Positions 1 to 10,796 of a DNA stretch of 64,000 nucleotides are shown here, piece after piece. The first letter of the stretch is position 1. Every line of letters starts with the position of its first letter. Source of the DNA: Bifidobacterium thermophilum (GTDB taxonomy: Bacteria > Actinomycetota > Actinomycetes > Actinomycetales > Bifidobacteriaceae); contig JGZV01000002.1 of assembly GCA_000741495.1 (NCBI GenBank), forward strand, positions 124,001 through 188,000. The letters are read 5' to 3'. Position numbers and translations under genes: made by a program. Under the pieces are notes generated by a model. That model saw only the letters and a program-made list of their open reading frames with translations, did no database searches and was not told the origin of the DNA.

Positions 1-713
1 GCGTCGGCAAAAGCCTCATCGGCGATTTCGTATTTCGCCGCCTCATCATCATCACTGGGTTGGGGAAGAGCACCGGCGGCGATCATCCGGCCCATCTTGG
101 TGTGTGGGGCGATGGTCAGCGCATATGCGGAAACATGGTTCACACCAAGATCTATCGCCGTGCGCACGGATGTGCGCCAATCCTCCAAGCTCTCCCCCGG
201 CGCCCCATAAATCAGATCCACACTGGAACGCAGCCCGCATGCATCGGCCGCCCGCAATCCAGCCTCCACATTCGCCGGGGTATGCCGTCGGTCAAGGGTA
301 GCGAGCACATGGGGCACGGCGGACTGCATGCCGAACGAAATCCTCGTGAACCCGCCGTCGGCAAGCCGTTTGATATAGTCGGCGTCGACAGTGTCCGGAT
401 TCGCCTCGGTCGTGATTTCCGCGTCAGGCTCAATCCCCCAGATGCGACGCACCGCGTCGAGCATGGCGACCAAGTCAGCGGCGGGAAGAATCGTGGGCGT
501 ACCGCCGCCGAAAAACACCGTAGCCGCCTTCTGCTCACGGATGCCATGCGCCGCCTGCCATGTACGCACAAGCTCCATCTCGCGAACCGCCATCCGCGCG
601 TAATTGCCGCGAGACGCCCCCTCGCCCAAATCACGAGCCGTATAGGTGTTAAAATCGCAGTATCCGCAGCGCCTCATACAAAAAGGCACGTGGATGTACA
701 CCTCGAACGTCAT
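1..713 (-). CDS. hemW: Radical SAM coproporphyrinogen III oxidase-like protein HemW, 3' part outside window
   Basis: The reverse strand opens at an ATG at 713 and stays open to the window edge, giving about 237 N-terminal residues; the C-terminus is missing. The start reads MTFEVYIHVPFC, followed by the radical-SAM cluster motif with Cys12, Cys16 and Cys19 (CMRRCGYC) and a GGGTPT motif at 69-74. Family knowledge: HemW binds a 4Fe-4S cluster, SAM and heme, and acts as a heme chaperone rather than a true coproporphyrinogen oxidase. It lies downstream of lepA on the same strand, a common bacterial pairing. Calling it HemW rather than HemN rests on its short N-terminus and the lepA neighbour. Confidence 0.9.
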   Translation of the reverse strand, partial: MTFEVYIHVPFCMRRCGYCDFNTYTARDLGEGASRGNYARMAVREMELVRTWQAAHGIREQKAATVFFGGGTPTILPAADLVAMLDAVRRIWGIEPDAEITTEANPDTVDADYIKRLADGGFTRISFGMQSAVPHVLATLDRRHTPANVEAGLRAADACGLRSSVDLIYGAPGESLEDWRTSVRTAIDLGVNHVSAYALTIAPHTKMGRMIAAGALPQPSDDDEAAKYEIADEAFAD

Positions 714-783
714 GCCATACCACAATCTACATCATGCCGTCATTCGATTCGTCTCATACGGCGAATCAGACGGCTCTCCCCCC

Positions 784-806
784 AGGCCCGCCATGTCTGC
801 GGGCCT
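784..806 (-). terminator. Hairpin just past lepA stop
   Basis: An 8-bp perfect stem (AGGCCCGC / GCGGGCCT) with a 7-nt loop sits 9 nt past the lepA stop on the minus strand. No U-tract follows, so it may stabilise the 3' end or terminate weakly before hemW. A second, interrupted dyad lies next to it at about 737-774. Confidence 0.5.
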
Positions 807-815
807 GCCGTCAAC

Positions 816-2696
<1,881 letters not shown>

Positions 2697-2938
2697 TGAA
2701 ATTCTCCTTTCCGGCGCTTGTCGCCGGCATGTATCAACTGGTTGTCTGTGGCGGATGCCACCGCAGCCGCGTCCGACTGCGCAACGGTATTCCAATGGTC
2801 TTAGTCTACCGGCAATGTCCGGCATGTGCATCCGCCGCGTCGTCTCATCGTGCGCGTGCCGCACGTCGCAAGTTATCCCGGTTCCGTGGTATCATCAACG
2901 TTTGTATGTCCTTATAGCAACCGTCGTTTGGAGTTACA

Positions 2939-3199
2939 TTGGCAAACATCAAGTCGCAGAAGAAGCGCGTCCTGACCAACGAGAAGGCGCACAAGCGCAA
3001 CGTGTCGGTGAAGTCCGGCCTGAAGACCGTCGTCCGTCGCACCCGCGAAGCCATCGCCGCTGGCGATAAGGCCGCTGCCGAGGAAGCGTACAAGCTCGCC
3101 GCTCAGAAGCTTGACAAGGCCGCCGGCGCCGGCGTGATTCACAAGAATCAGGCTGCGAACCGCAAATCCGGTCTTGCTCGCGCCATCAACGCGCTGTGA
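2939..3199 (+). CDS. rpsT: 30S ribosomal protein S20, TTG start
   Basis: The 86-residue basic protein [20 protein letters not shown] has the canonical S20 N-terminus and all-helical, Lys/Ala-rich composition. The only start that gives the conserved MANIKSQ sequence is TTG at 2939, preceded by GGAG. In E. coli the rpsT start is also UUG and takes part in translational autoregulation, so the weak start may have the same role here (inference). The gene is divergent from lepA, and a strong hairpin follows. Confidence 0.97.
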   Translation: MANIKSQKKRVLTNEKAHKRNVSVKSGLKTVVRRTREAIAAGDKAAAEEAYKLAAQKLDKAAGAGVIHKNQAANRKSGLARAINAL

Positions 3200-3264
3200 C
3201 TCGGTCGCATCACGTTCATCGTGACGTGATCTGCATATGAATCGGCGTTGACCGATTCCCCACC

Positions 3265-3303
3265 AAGAGGGGTTCCATGCGATACATGCATGGAACCCCT
3301 CTT
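3265..3303. terminator. Bidirectional hairpin between rpsT and TRIC gene
   Basis: A perfect 16-bp inverted repeat (arms 3265-3280 and 3288-3303, 7-nt loop) lies between the convergent rpsT and TRIC-family genes. Its position and symmetry fit a shared terminator. Confidence 0.8.
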
Positions 3304-3374
3304 CGCATGTGAAGTCGGATATGCGCTCGGCCGGTACGCCACACTCGGCTCGGCATGATCATGCGAATTGCCGG

Positions 3375-4094
3375 TCAGGCATCATGATCGCGGTCATGCT
3401 CATGCTGCCGACGCATCGGCGTCGAAATATGTACAGGCGTATCGCGGGGCATGGCACCAGGCAATTCTATGTCGAATCTGACAGACAGCACCCGCATCAA
3501 GACGACGACAATGACAATAGCGATATCGACGACGATTTCCATCCGATATGAAATCAGCCCATGGCCTTCAAGACGGTATGACATCACGGTCAGTATGCAC
3601 CCGACCAACGATGGAAAGGCATACCAATGCCTGTCCCGCACCGCCATAGGCACCTCATTGAGCAGCATATCCCGTATCAGACCGCCTGCCAATGCCGTGA
3701 ACATTCCCAAGAACACAGCGGTCATGCCACTGGTACCGTACATCAATGCCTTCTGGGTGCCGTTCACTGCGAACAGTCCAAGTGCCAAAGCGTCAAGAAC
3801 GAGCATGGACCATTTGAGACGATTGACTTCGGGATGCATGACCGCCACCATCAATCCTGCAGCGATTGAAGTCAACACCATGGCGCGATCAGAGATGCCG
3901 ACAGGTGGCAACGCGCCAAGAATCACATCGCGTACGATACCTCCGCCGAGCGCAGTCAGCCAAGCGGTGAGCAGAATGGCGAACAGGTCATATCCTTTCC
4001 GTATGGCGGCGAGGCCGCCGAGCAGGCCGCAGCAAAAGACCGCCACATATTCGATGCCCATGAAAAAGCCGTTGCTTTCCAATGTGACGGTCAT
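3375..4094 (-). CDS. TRIC/UPF0126 family inner-membrane cation channel protein
   Basis: A 239-residue polytopic membrane protein with about seven hydrophobic segments in two related halves. The repeated glycine motifs GGGIVRDVILG and AGGLIRDMLL, each ending in RD, are diagnostic of the UPF0126/YadS family, structurally shown to be trimeric intracellular cation channels. I prefer the ATG at 4094 (MTVTLESN), which follows GAGG with 5-nt spacing; an ATG at 4130 is also in frame. Substrate in bacteria is unclear, though some relatives near amino acid genes have been proposed as glycine exporters. It converges on rpsT. The His/Asp-rich C-terminus (MRRQHEHDRDHDA) could bind metal. Confidence 0.85.
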   Translation of the reverse strand: MTVTLESNGFFMGIEYVAVFCCGLLGGLAAIRKGYDLFAILLTAWLTALGGGIVRDVILGALPPVGISDRAMVLTSIAAGLMVAVMHPEVNRLKWSMLVLDALALGLFAVNGTQKALMYGTSGMTAVFLGMFTALAGGLIRDMLLNEVPMAVRDRHWYAFPSLVGCILTVMSYRLEGHGLISYRMEIVVDIAIVIVVVLMRVLSVRFDIELPGAMPRDTPVHISTPMRRQHEHDRDHDA

Positions 4095-4244
4095 GGTCAC
4101 CTCTTCGTTATCGCCGGTCGGGGATGTCATAACGAATGTTACAACGAACTCTCATCGTACTCATACCAGTACAGGGCGACCCCCCGAAGGAATCGCCCTG
4201 TACTTTCCAGCCTGTTGTATCAGCACCGTGCGTTCACTGACGAA

Positions 4245-5372
4245 TCAGCAAACCTTCCACATCCAGTTATGCGGATCTTCGATTTCGCCGAGCTGAATGC
4301 CCAGCAGCTGGTTGCGCAGCTTCATGGTCAGTTCGCCGGAACCGCCGTCGGCAACGGTCACGTCGAGCTTTTCGGACTTGAAGCGGCCGATCGGGGTGAT
4401 GATTGCGGCGGTGCCGCAAGCGAACACTTCGGTGACCTCGCCGGACTTGATGTCCTCGACCAGCTGGTCGAACTTGATCATGCCTTCGACCACATCGTGG
4501 CCGTCATCCTGAGCGAGCTGAATCAGCGAGCGGCGGGTCACGCCAGGCAGAATGTTGCCGGTGAGCGACGGGGTTTCCAGATGACCATCCTTGTGCACGA
4601 TAAACATGTTCATGCCGCCGAGCTCTTCAAGGTAGGTCTTGGTCGCGGCGTCAACGAAGCAGACCTGTTCGCAACCATTCTTGATGCCGGTGTATTCACC
4701 GAGCAGCGAAGCCGCATAGTTGCCGCCACACTTGGCGAAGCCCGTGCCACCGGGGCCGACACGGAACCACTTGTCTTCAATCCAGATGCTGACCGGCTTC
4801 ACGCCGCCAGGGAAGTACGGGCCAGACGGGGAAGCAATGACGCAATAATCAACTTCCTTCGGAGCGCGAACGCCAAGGAACGGCTCGGAAGCGAACATGA
4901 ACGGACGCATGTACAGGGTGTACTCGCGACGTGTCGGCACCCAATTGGCATCACGGCGAACCAGCGCCGCAACGGAGCCGAGGAAATCGTCGATCGGGAG
5001 TTCAGGCAAGTACAGGCGCTTGGCGGAGTTCTGGAAACGCTCCGCGTTCGCGTCCGGACGGAACAGCCAAATCGAGCCGTCGGCATGATGATACGCCTTG
5101 AGGCCTTCGAAGCATTCCTGCGCATAGTGCAGCACCGATGCACCCGGATCCATCTTCAACGGTCCGTACGGCTCGACACGGCGGTCGGACCAGCCTTCGC
5201 CGGCAGTCCACGTCATATGAGCCATGTTGTCGGAGAAAATCTGCCCGAAAGCCGGCTTGTCGATCAGTTCCTGACGCTTGGCGTCCGAAGCCGGATGATC
5301 ATTGGGCAGGACGGTGAATTCGTCGGCGAGCTTGTTCAGTTCCGCGGGATCATGATGTGATTGTTCAGTCAT
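4245..5372 (-). CDS. ilvE: Branched-chain amino acid aminotransferase (class IV PLP)
   Basis: The 375-residue protein has the type-II BCAT pattern: ECFEGLKAY (86-94), RPDANAERF, and GFAKCGGNYAAS with the probable PLP lysine at Lys214. It transfers the amino group between Val/Leu/Ile and 2-oxoglutarate. The chosen ATG at 5372 follows AAGAAG; an upstream in-frame ATG at 5393 has no ribosome-binding site. It stands alone on the minus strand, separated from rplY by a strong terminator. No leader peptide with runs of Ile/Leu/Val codons was seen. Confidence 0.95.
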   Translation of the reverse strand: MTEQSHHDPAELNKLADEFTVLPNDHPASDAKRQELIDKPAFGQIFSDNMAHMTWTAGEGWSDRRVEPYGPLKMDPGASVLHYAQECFEGLKAYHHADGSIWLFRPDANAERFQNSAKRLYLPELPIDDFLGSVAALVRRDANWVPTRREYTLYMRPFMFASEPFLGVRAPKEVDYCVIASPSGPYFPGGVKPVSIWIEDKWFRVGPGGTGFAKCGGNYAASLLGEYTGIKNGCEQVCFVDAATKTYLEELGGMNMFIVHKDGHLETPSLTGNILPGVTRRSLIQLAQDDGHDVVEGMIKFDQLVEDIKSGEVTEVFACGTAAIITPIGRFKSEKLDVTVADGGSGELTMKLRNQLLGIQLGEIEDPHNWMWKVC

Positions 5373-5497
5373 AGTAACTTCTTCTTGAATCAACCGTTAT
5401 CACGGTATTGCGTGTTGTGCGCTGGCGCTTCTGGCACCGGCTCTGGCTTTTACTTTCGCACACGATGACGACGAACATGTCCGAAAGTTCACATTAT

Positions 5498-5538
5498 GAA
5501 AAACGGGGGGCGGCCCCGGAAGGCTGTCCCCGTTTTTC
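5498..5538 (-). terminator. Terminator of rplY
   Basis: An 11-bp perfect stem (GAAAAACGGGG with CCCCGTTTTTC) encloses a GC-rich loop and carries the T-run in its 3' arm. It lies between the rplY stop and the ilvE leader, both on the minus strand. Confidence 0.8.
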
Positions 5539-5585
5539 ATACGGAAAGAGACGCTGTCGATGTGACTACGCCTCTGACCTCAATC

Positions 5586-6227
5586 TCACTTGTTGTCCGC
5601 GGCGTCCGCGGCCGGAGCAGCAGCGGCGTCGGCCGCCGGAGCGGCAGTCGCGTCAGCAGTCTCGGCGGTGGACTCGGTGGCGTCCTCAGGCACCTCGACG
5701 GTGACCACGGACTCTTCCGGATCGTCGATGTCGAGCTCAGCGCCTTCCGGCAGCTCAACGTCCTTGGCGAAGACCTTGGTGCCGTCGGTCATGCCGTCAA
5801 CGTTAATGACGATGCGCTCAGGCAGGTTGGACACGTCTGCACGCACCTTGAGCTCCTGAATGTCGACGAACGCGACCGCAGCGCCCTTCGGCGTGCCTTC
5901 GACGAACACCGGCACCTCGACGTCGATCTTCTCGCCGGCCTTGACTTCATAGAAGTCCACATGCTCGACGATGCGCTTGACAGGGTTGCGCTGAACATCC
6001 TTCACGACGGCGATCTTGGAGCCGTCACCGAACTTGATGGTGAACAGGGCGTTGGTGTGACGCAGCGCGAGGGTGGTTTCCTTCATCGGAAGGGTGACAA
6101 AGACCGGCTGGTTGCCACCGGCATAGATGGTCGCCGGAATCTTGTTGGCAACGCGAAGGCGACGGGCGACACCCTTGCCGAATTGGTCACGGACTTCACC
6201 TTCGAGGGTGATGGTATTGGTTGCCAT
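5586..6227 (-). CDS. rplY: 50S ribosomal protein L25/general stress protein Ctc
   Basis: The 213-residue product has the 5S-rRNA-binding L25 domain (about 1-95, MATNTITLEGEVRDQFGKG...) and the extra CTC/TL5 beta domain (about 100-185). It ends in a low-complexity tail of roughly 30 residues rich in Ala, Thr and Asp. The ATG at 6227 follows GAGGAGAG; longer upstream readings are noncoding leader. The Ala-rich acidic tail is typical of actinobacterial L25 and is probably disordered. The gene is monocistronic, with a strong terminator and a long structured leader. Confidence 0.96.
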   Translation of the reverse strand: MATNTITLEGEVRDQFGKGVARRLRVANKIPATIYAGGNQPVFVTLPMKETTLALRHTNALFTIKFGDGSKIAVVKDVQRNPVKRIVEHVDFYEVKAGEKIDVEVPVFVEGTPKGAAVAFVDIQELKVRADVSNLPERIVINVDGMTDGTKVFAKDVELPEGAELDIDDPEESVVTVEVPEDATESTAETADATAAPAADAAAAPAADAADNK

Positions 6228-6419
6228 AGTGGCTCTCCTCACTAGTAACTGAGCTGTTGTCGACTCGAATTTCGGAGTCGTGTGTTGTTTCGGCGCGCCG
6301 ACGCGCCGATTCCAAACACCATGAGGGTGCCTTGCCATCAGCCGAGTCGATAACGGAGGCTGCGCCTCCCTCGCCAAAGCGTGGCGAACAAGTCCGCCAA
6401 AGCAACACAGAACAGTATA
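6228..6419 (-). promoter_or_regulatory. rplY promoter box and hairpin-rich 5' leader
   Basis: A good -10 box, TATACT (minus strand, 6414-6419), gives an expected leader of about 180 nt. It contains four successive dyads: 6261-6280 (CGACTC/GAGTCG), 6291-6308 (CGGCGCG/CGCGCCG), 6355-6369 (GGAGGC/GCCTCC) and 6372-6386 (CGCCA/TGGCG). The density suggests a structured leader, possibly autoregulatory. The stretch 6420-6561 up to the next gene shows nothing else recognisable. Confidence 0.45.
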
Positions 6420-6561
6420 CTTCAGCTGCGGACAAACCACGAAGCGATGGTCAACCCCGTTGCACGTGACAAGGACAAACCGAAACGGGGACAAACCGTA
6501 GGCAGAACCGAAGATAGCCATACAATGGGAGAAGCAGCTCGGTATCGGAAAGGGAACGCCT

Positions 6562-7575
6562 ATGTCTTCGACGATGACGACAACAATCAGACATATCGGC
6601 CAAGGTGCCGCCATCTTCACCGCCGTGGCGGGAGCGGCAACAGCAACGCTTGGCGGCCTCGCCTATCGTTTCACCTGCAATACCCGCTCTCCCCTGTTCG
6701 TCAAGAACAGTCAACGTGCCAATGAAGCTGTCAGCGAACAGCTCCGGCAAAGCGACAATGCCGAACAACAGGCGGCTTCCCGCTGGTTCCACGACACCAG
6801 ACAATCCTGGACCACGTACAGCGAAGACGGTCTTCGCTTGCATGCATGGGTTCTTGATCCCGATAGCGCTCATCCCCGGCCGCATTGGTATGCGATATGC
6901 TGCCACGGATTTTGTGGCGAACCGCAGGAAATGGCGAAATACGCCCTGCGATATGCACGGATGGGATGCACCGTAATCGTTCCGGCGATGCGCGCCCATG
7001 AACGCAGCCAAGGCCGGTATGTCGGGCTCGGATACGTTGATCGACGCGACGTGATGTGTTGGATCAACTTGGTGATCCGCGCCGACCCCGATGCCTCTAT
7101 TATTCTTCATGGCAATTCGATGGGGGCGGTCGCCGTGATGCTCGCCGCCGCCGAACCTGACATCCCCCGTCAGGTTATCGCCGTCGTGGAGGACAGTGGA
7201 TATAGCACCATTGACGCCGAACTGCGGTTTGTAGCGAAAACCATGCTGAAGATGCCACGCGGGATTGGCCTGCAAACAGTGGCAGTCATGAACGCGTGCG
7301 CCCGCATCCATACCAAATCCGATTTCCGTCGTGGCGACTGTCTGCGCGCAGCGCGCCGCATGCGTGTCCCGTTGCTGTGCGTGCACGGCACCAATGACAC
7401 CATGGTCCCCTACGAGTTCATGAATAGGATCGCGGCATCGTATCGCGGACCGTTGTGCAGGACGTTCATCGTCCAAGGGGCAGGGCACACCTTGTCGGCG
7501 AGCACGGCGCCTGACGCGTATTGGAATGCGGTCAGAGGATTCGTTGAGGCGGCAGCGGGCTGGCATGAAGCATAA
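6562..7575 (+). CDS. Membrane-anchored alpha/beta hydrolase (S9/acylaminoacyl-peptidase-like)
   Basis: The 337-residue protein starts with a hydrophobic N-terminal anchor (about 12-34) and then an alpha/beta-hydrolase fold. Visible elements are CCHGFCG (oxyanion loop), the nucleophile elbow HGNSMGA with the serine in G-N-S-M-G, an acid in HGTNDTMVP, and a histidine in QGAGHTLS. The arrangement matches the S9-peptidase-like/BAAT family of hydrolases. The natural substrate is unknown; esterase or peptidase activity at the membrane is the likely role. The start follows GGAAAGGGA. It converges on pntB with a long perfect palindrome between them. Confidence 0.8.
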   Translation: MSSTMTTTIRHIGQGAAIFTAVAGAATATLGGLAYRFTCNTRSPLFVKNSQRANEAVSEQLRQSDNAEQQAASRWFHDTRQSWTTYSEDGLRLHAWVLDPDSAHPRPHWYAICCHGFCGEPQEMAKYALRYARMGCTVIVPAMRAHERSQGRYVGLGYVDRRDVMCWINLVIRADPDASIILHGNSMGAVAVMLAAAEPDIPRQVIAVVEDSGYSTIDAELRFVAKTMLKMPRGIGLQTVAVMNACARIHTKSDFRRGDCLRAARRMRVPLLCVHGTNDTMVPYEFMNRIAASYRGPLCRTFIVQGAGHTLSASTAPDAYWNAVRGFVEAAAGWHEA

Positions 7576-7904
7576 TCCGTGATTCAGACGCGTCATCGCG
7601 AAAAGGAAAGGCGGTGATGCGGTACTCCACTGTTTGAATGGAGTATACAATCGCCGCCAAATCACACACACGAACCGGCTTTTGGCCAGCATTCGCTGAC
7701 ATGGTGCCCGGTGTCACCGGACCGTTTGTCTTGCTGATACGGATGCGATCATACGTTCCCGAGCTGTCCGATGTGGTGATTTGTCCATAACATGGTCAAA
7801 GAAATGGACTCGTCAGCTGTAGCATCAACGTTAGCGGGGTCTGGTCCGGCGTGACGGACGCCGGACCAGACCCCGCTAACGTATACTGACTGGATGGTCA
7901 ATGA
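7576..7904. terminator. Convergent intergenic region with 25-bp perfect inverted repeat (7828-7882)
   Basis: This 329-bp stretch between the hydrolase and pntB holds no credible gene. Its main feature is a perfect 25-bp inverted repeat, arms 7828-7852 and 7858-7882 around a 5-nt loop (GACGG). No U-tract is seen on either side. Position between two convergent stops supports a bidirectional terminator, though the stem is unusually long. Confidence 0.65.
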
Positions 7905-9314
7905 TTAGGCGAGCAGTTCTTTGACCGCCGCGATCACCGCCTGAAGTCCAGCCTTGGCATCACCGAACAGCATCTGCGTGTTGTCTTCAAAATACAGTTC
8001 ATTCTCGATACCCGCGTAGCCTCGGCCGCGGCCACGCTTCATCACCACGACATGCTGCGCCTGATCGACATCGAGAATCGGCATGCCGGACACCGGGGTT
8101 CCCGGACGACGGGCAGCCGGGTTGGTCACATCATTGGCGCCAACCACCAGCGCGACATTGGCGGAGGAGAACTGTGGATTGATGTCATCGAGATCCACCA
8201 GCTCATCATAAGGCACGTTCGCTTCGGCGAGCAGCACATTCATATGGCCGGGCATACGCCCCGCAACGGGATGGATGGCGTACGAGACTTCGACCCCATG
8301 CGCTTTCAGCAATTCGCCCAAATCAGCCAGCTCACGCTGTGCCTGTGCCTGCGCCAAGCCGAATCCCGGTACGAAGATGACCTTCTCCGCGTACACCAGC
8401 TGCACAGCCACGTCGTCTGCCGTGGTTTCTTTCATGGTGCCCTCAGGGCCTTCCTGCGAGGACGTCGCCGCAGAAGCGCCGCCGAAGCCGCCGGCAAGCA
8501 CGCTATGCAGAGGACGGTTCATCGCCTGCGCCATGAGAATGGAAAGGGTGACGCCAGCCGCGCCGACCAAAGCACCGGCCACAATCAGCGCGACATTGTC
8601 AATCGCCAAACCGCTCATCGCGACAGCGGTACCCGTGCACGCGTTCAACACCGAGATGACGACCGGCATGTCGGCGCCGCCAATCGGGATAACGAACACC
8701 AAACCATATACGAGCGCGAACAGCGTCGTCAGCACCGCCCAAAGCAGCCTGCGGTCAGGTTGCACGCACAGCATGACGAATGACGCGACGGTCAAGACGA
8801 TGAACAACACATTGAACAGGCCTTTACCCGGTATCGTCAGCTTGCGCAGGAATTTCACGCCTTGCAATTTACCTGCCGCCACCAAAGAACCGGTAAAGGT
8901 GACCGAACCGATGACAACACCCAGGCCTGCGGTAATGAGGACAACCAGGCTGGGAGCGGTTTGCGGCGTAAGAATATCGTTGAGTGCGACCAAAGCGGCG
9001 GCTCCGCCACCGACCGTGTTGAAAATCGACACCAGCTGCGGCATGTCGGTCATCTTCACCTTTTTCGCGCTGACCACACCAGCCACAGCGCCGATAAGGA
9101 TGCCGAGCAGGAGCAGCACAATCGCCGTGGCCGACCGGTATCCGGTGACGAACAAGCGTACAAATGCCATGATGACGGCGATGACCATGCCTGCCGCCGA
9201 AATCAGATTGCCCCGACGTGCGGTCTTCGGGGAGTTCATGAAATGCAGACCGATGACGAACATCACGGCCGACAACAGGTATACGAACCAAGCTACGGTA
9301 TCGATGGCGTTCAC
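7905..9314 (-). CDS. pntB: NAD(P) transhydrogenase subunit beta
   Basis: The 469-residue protein has about nine membrane helices (domain II) in residues 1-270, followed by the NADP(H)-binding domain III (about 290-469). Domain III shows FVPGFGLAQAQAQ, AIHPVAGRMPGHMNVLLAEANVP (read as separate motifs) and VVGANDVTNPAA. PntB with the alpha subunits couples proton entry to hydride transfer from NADH to NADP+. The ATG at 9314 overlaps the stop of the upstream gene by 4 bp, so translation is probably coupled. It is last in the operon. Confidence 0.96.
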   Translation of the reverse strand: MNAIDTVAWFVYLLSAVMFVIGLHFMNSPKTARRGNLISAAGMVIAVIMAFVRLFVTGYRSATAIVLLLLGILIGAVAGVVSAKKVKMTDMPQLVSIFNTVGGGAAALVALNDILTPQTAPSLVVLITAGLGVVIGSVTFTGSLVAAGKLQGVKFLRKLTIPGKGLFNVLFIVLTVASFVMLCVQPDRRLLWAVLTTLFALVYGLVFVIPIGGADMPVVISVLNACTGTAVAMSGLAIDNVALIVAGALVGAAGVTLSILMAQAMNRPLHSVLAGGFGGASAATSSQEGPEGTMKETTADDVAVQLVYAEKVIFVPGFGLAQAQAQRELADLGELLKAHGVEVSYAIHPVAGRMPGHMNVLLAEANVPYDELVDLDDINPQFSSANVALVVGANDVTNPAARRPGTPVSGMPILDVDQAQHVVVMKRGRGRGYAGIENELYFEDNTQMLFGDAKAGLQAVIAAVKELLA

Positions 9315-9637
9315 TTGCCTGCCTCCTCGCGCTTATCCTCGTCCGACGTCTTGGTCGGCTTGGAACTCTTGAACATCTCGAGCATGCGATCGGTGACGAC
9401 ATAGCCGCCCACAACGTTCATCGTGCCGAGTATCGCCGCAAGAAAAACGAATACATACGCCAATGGGGAATTCGCTTCGGCTGCGACGATGACAACGCCG
9501 ACGATGACAATGCCATGGATGGAATTCGCGCCGGACATCAGCGGAGTATGCAAAGTGGCGGGAACTTTGCCGATGACTTCAACGCCGATCAGCAACGCCA
9601 ACACAAACAACGTGATGGATACAACAAGCGGACTCAT
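9311..9637 (-). CDS. pntAB: NAD(P) transhydrogenase subunit alpha part 2 (membrane domain)
   Basis: The 108-residue protein MSPLVVSITLFVLALLIGVEVI... has three to four hydrophobic segments and matches the short membrane subunit of three-gene transhydrogenases, including the motif HTPLMSGANSIHGIV. The ATG at 9637 follows AAAGGG at 7-nt spacing. It sits immediately after pntA and overlaps pntB by 4 bp. In two-gene systems (E. coli) this segment is fused to the C-terminus of PntA. The charged C-terminus (SKPTKTSDEDKREE) is cytoplasmic and variable. Confidence 0.93.
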   Translation of the reverse strand: MSPLVVSITLFVLALLIGVEVIGKVPATLHTPLMSGANSIHGIVIVGVVIVAAEANSPLAYVFVFLAAILGTMNVVGGYVVTDRMLEMFKSSKPTKTSDEDKREEAGK

Positions 9638-9638
9638 G

Positions 9639-10796
9639 TCACTGCCCTTTCTTCTCTGATTCGTCCGACGGCTCGGTTGTGTTGCCGGCGACGACCAAAG
9701 CGTCGTCGATCTCATCGCCGGGCGTGATCCGGAGCCGACCGTCACGCACAAAGTGAGCCAACACGTCCGCAACATTCCTTGACAGCAGGTTTGACGCCGT
9801 GTTCGACACTTCCGAGGCCAGCGTCGGGGCACCAATAATGGTGACACCGCCTTCAGTGACCTGGGTGCCGATCGTCGACCCTTCGACATTGCCACCCAAA
9901 GCGCTGGCCGCGCAGTCTACGACCACCGCACCGCGGTGCAACGCCGCCACGCCGGCAGACGTCAGCAGAACCGGAGGCTTCCTGCCGGGGACTTTCGCCG
10001 TGGTGATGACAATATCAAATTGCGCGGCTTTCTCATCAACCGCGGCCTGCTGCGCGGCCTGCTCCTGCTCGGTAAGTTGGCGCGCATATCCTCCTCGCCT
10101 TGGCCCTGAGAGAAATCCAGACCAAGGTCCAAGAATTTGGCGCCCAACGACTCCACCTCGCCCCTTCGAAGCAGGACGTACATCATACGCCGTAACGACG
10201 GCGCCCAGGCGCCGGGCGGTGCCAATAGCTTGAAGGCCGGCGATGCCGGCGCCGAGCACCAGTACCTTGGCCGGACGAATCGTACCGGCTGCCGTAGTCA
10301 TCATCGGCAAGAACGAACGGTAGGCATTCGCCGCGACCAATGCCGCCTTATATCCCATGACCGAATTCTGCGAAGTCATCTCATCCATGGACTGAGCGGC
10401 GCTGAGCTGTCGTGGCAGACGTTCGATGGCGACGGCCGTCAATCCCGCAGCTTGCAGCGAAGCGACATACGCGTTGTCCGTGAAAGAGCCCAGCAGGCCA
10501 ATCACCCATTGCCCCGCATGCATCGCGGCGATCTGGTCAGGAGTAGGTCTGGAAACAAAACCGAACGCATCACATTGGGTGAGCAATGTCGAGCGGTCAC
10601 TGACCGTTGCTCCAGCACGCTCATAATCTGCATCAGTGTATTGTGCCGCGTTTCCGGCATCGTGCTCAATCATGCATGTCACGCCGTGTTTGCGCAGTCT
10701 CGCGACAATGTCAGGCGTCAGTGCCACACGCTGTTCATGCTCCGTGGTCTCATTGAAGACTCCGAACAGCACGCTGGCTTCTGGTTGTTCAGCCAT
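9639..10796 (-). CDS. pntAA: NAD(P) transhydrogenase subunit alpha part 1 (NAD-binding), with a displaced-frame segment
   Basis: The 385-residue domain-I protein is related to alanine dehydrogenase. Visible motifs include RVALTP, the RQLSAAQSMDEMTSQ loop and the Rossmann motif VLGAGIAGLQAIGTA, then VVVDCAASALGGNVEGS. Residues about 211-235 read RGGVVGRQILGPWSG..., which is unlike the family. The neighbouring frame over the same bases reads EVESLGAKFLDLGLDFSQGQ, which fits the family well. One extra G near 10160 and one missing G near 10094 would explain it. The gene as written stays open, but this segment next to the NAD site is scrambled. The frames rejoin at GGYARQLTEQEQ. Confidence 0.9.
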   Translation of the reverse strand: MAEQPEASVLFGVFNETTEHEQRVALTPDIVARLRKHGVTCMIEHDAGNAAQYTDADYERAGATVSDRSTLLTQCDAFGFVSRPTPDQIAAMHAGQWVIGLLGSFTDNAYVASLQAAGLTAVAIERLPRQLSAAQSMDEMTSQNSVMGYKAALVAANAYRSFLPMMTTAAGTIRPAKVLVLGAGIAGLQAIGTARRLGAVVTAYDVRPASKGRGGVVGRQILGPWSGFLSGPRRGGYARQLTEQEQAAQQAAVDEKAAQFDIVITTAKVPGRKPPVLLTSAGVAALHRGAVVVDCAASALGGNVEGSTIGTQVTEGGVTIIGAPTLASEVSNTASNLLSRNVADVLAHFVRDGRLRITPGDEIDDALVVAGNTTEPSDESEKKGQ

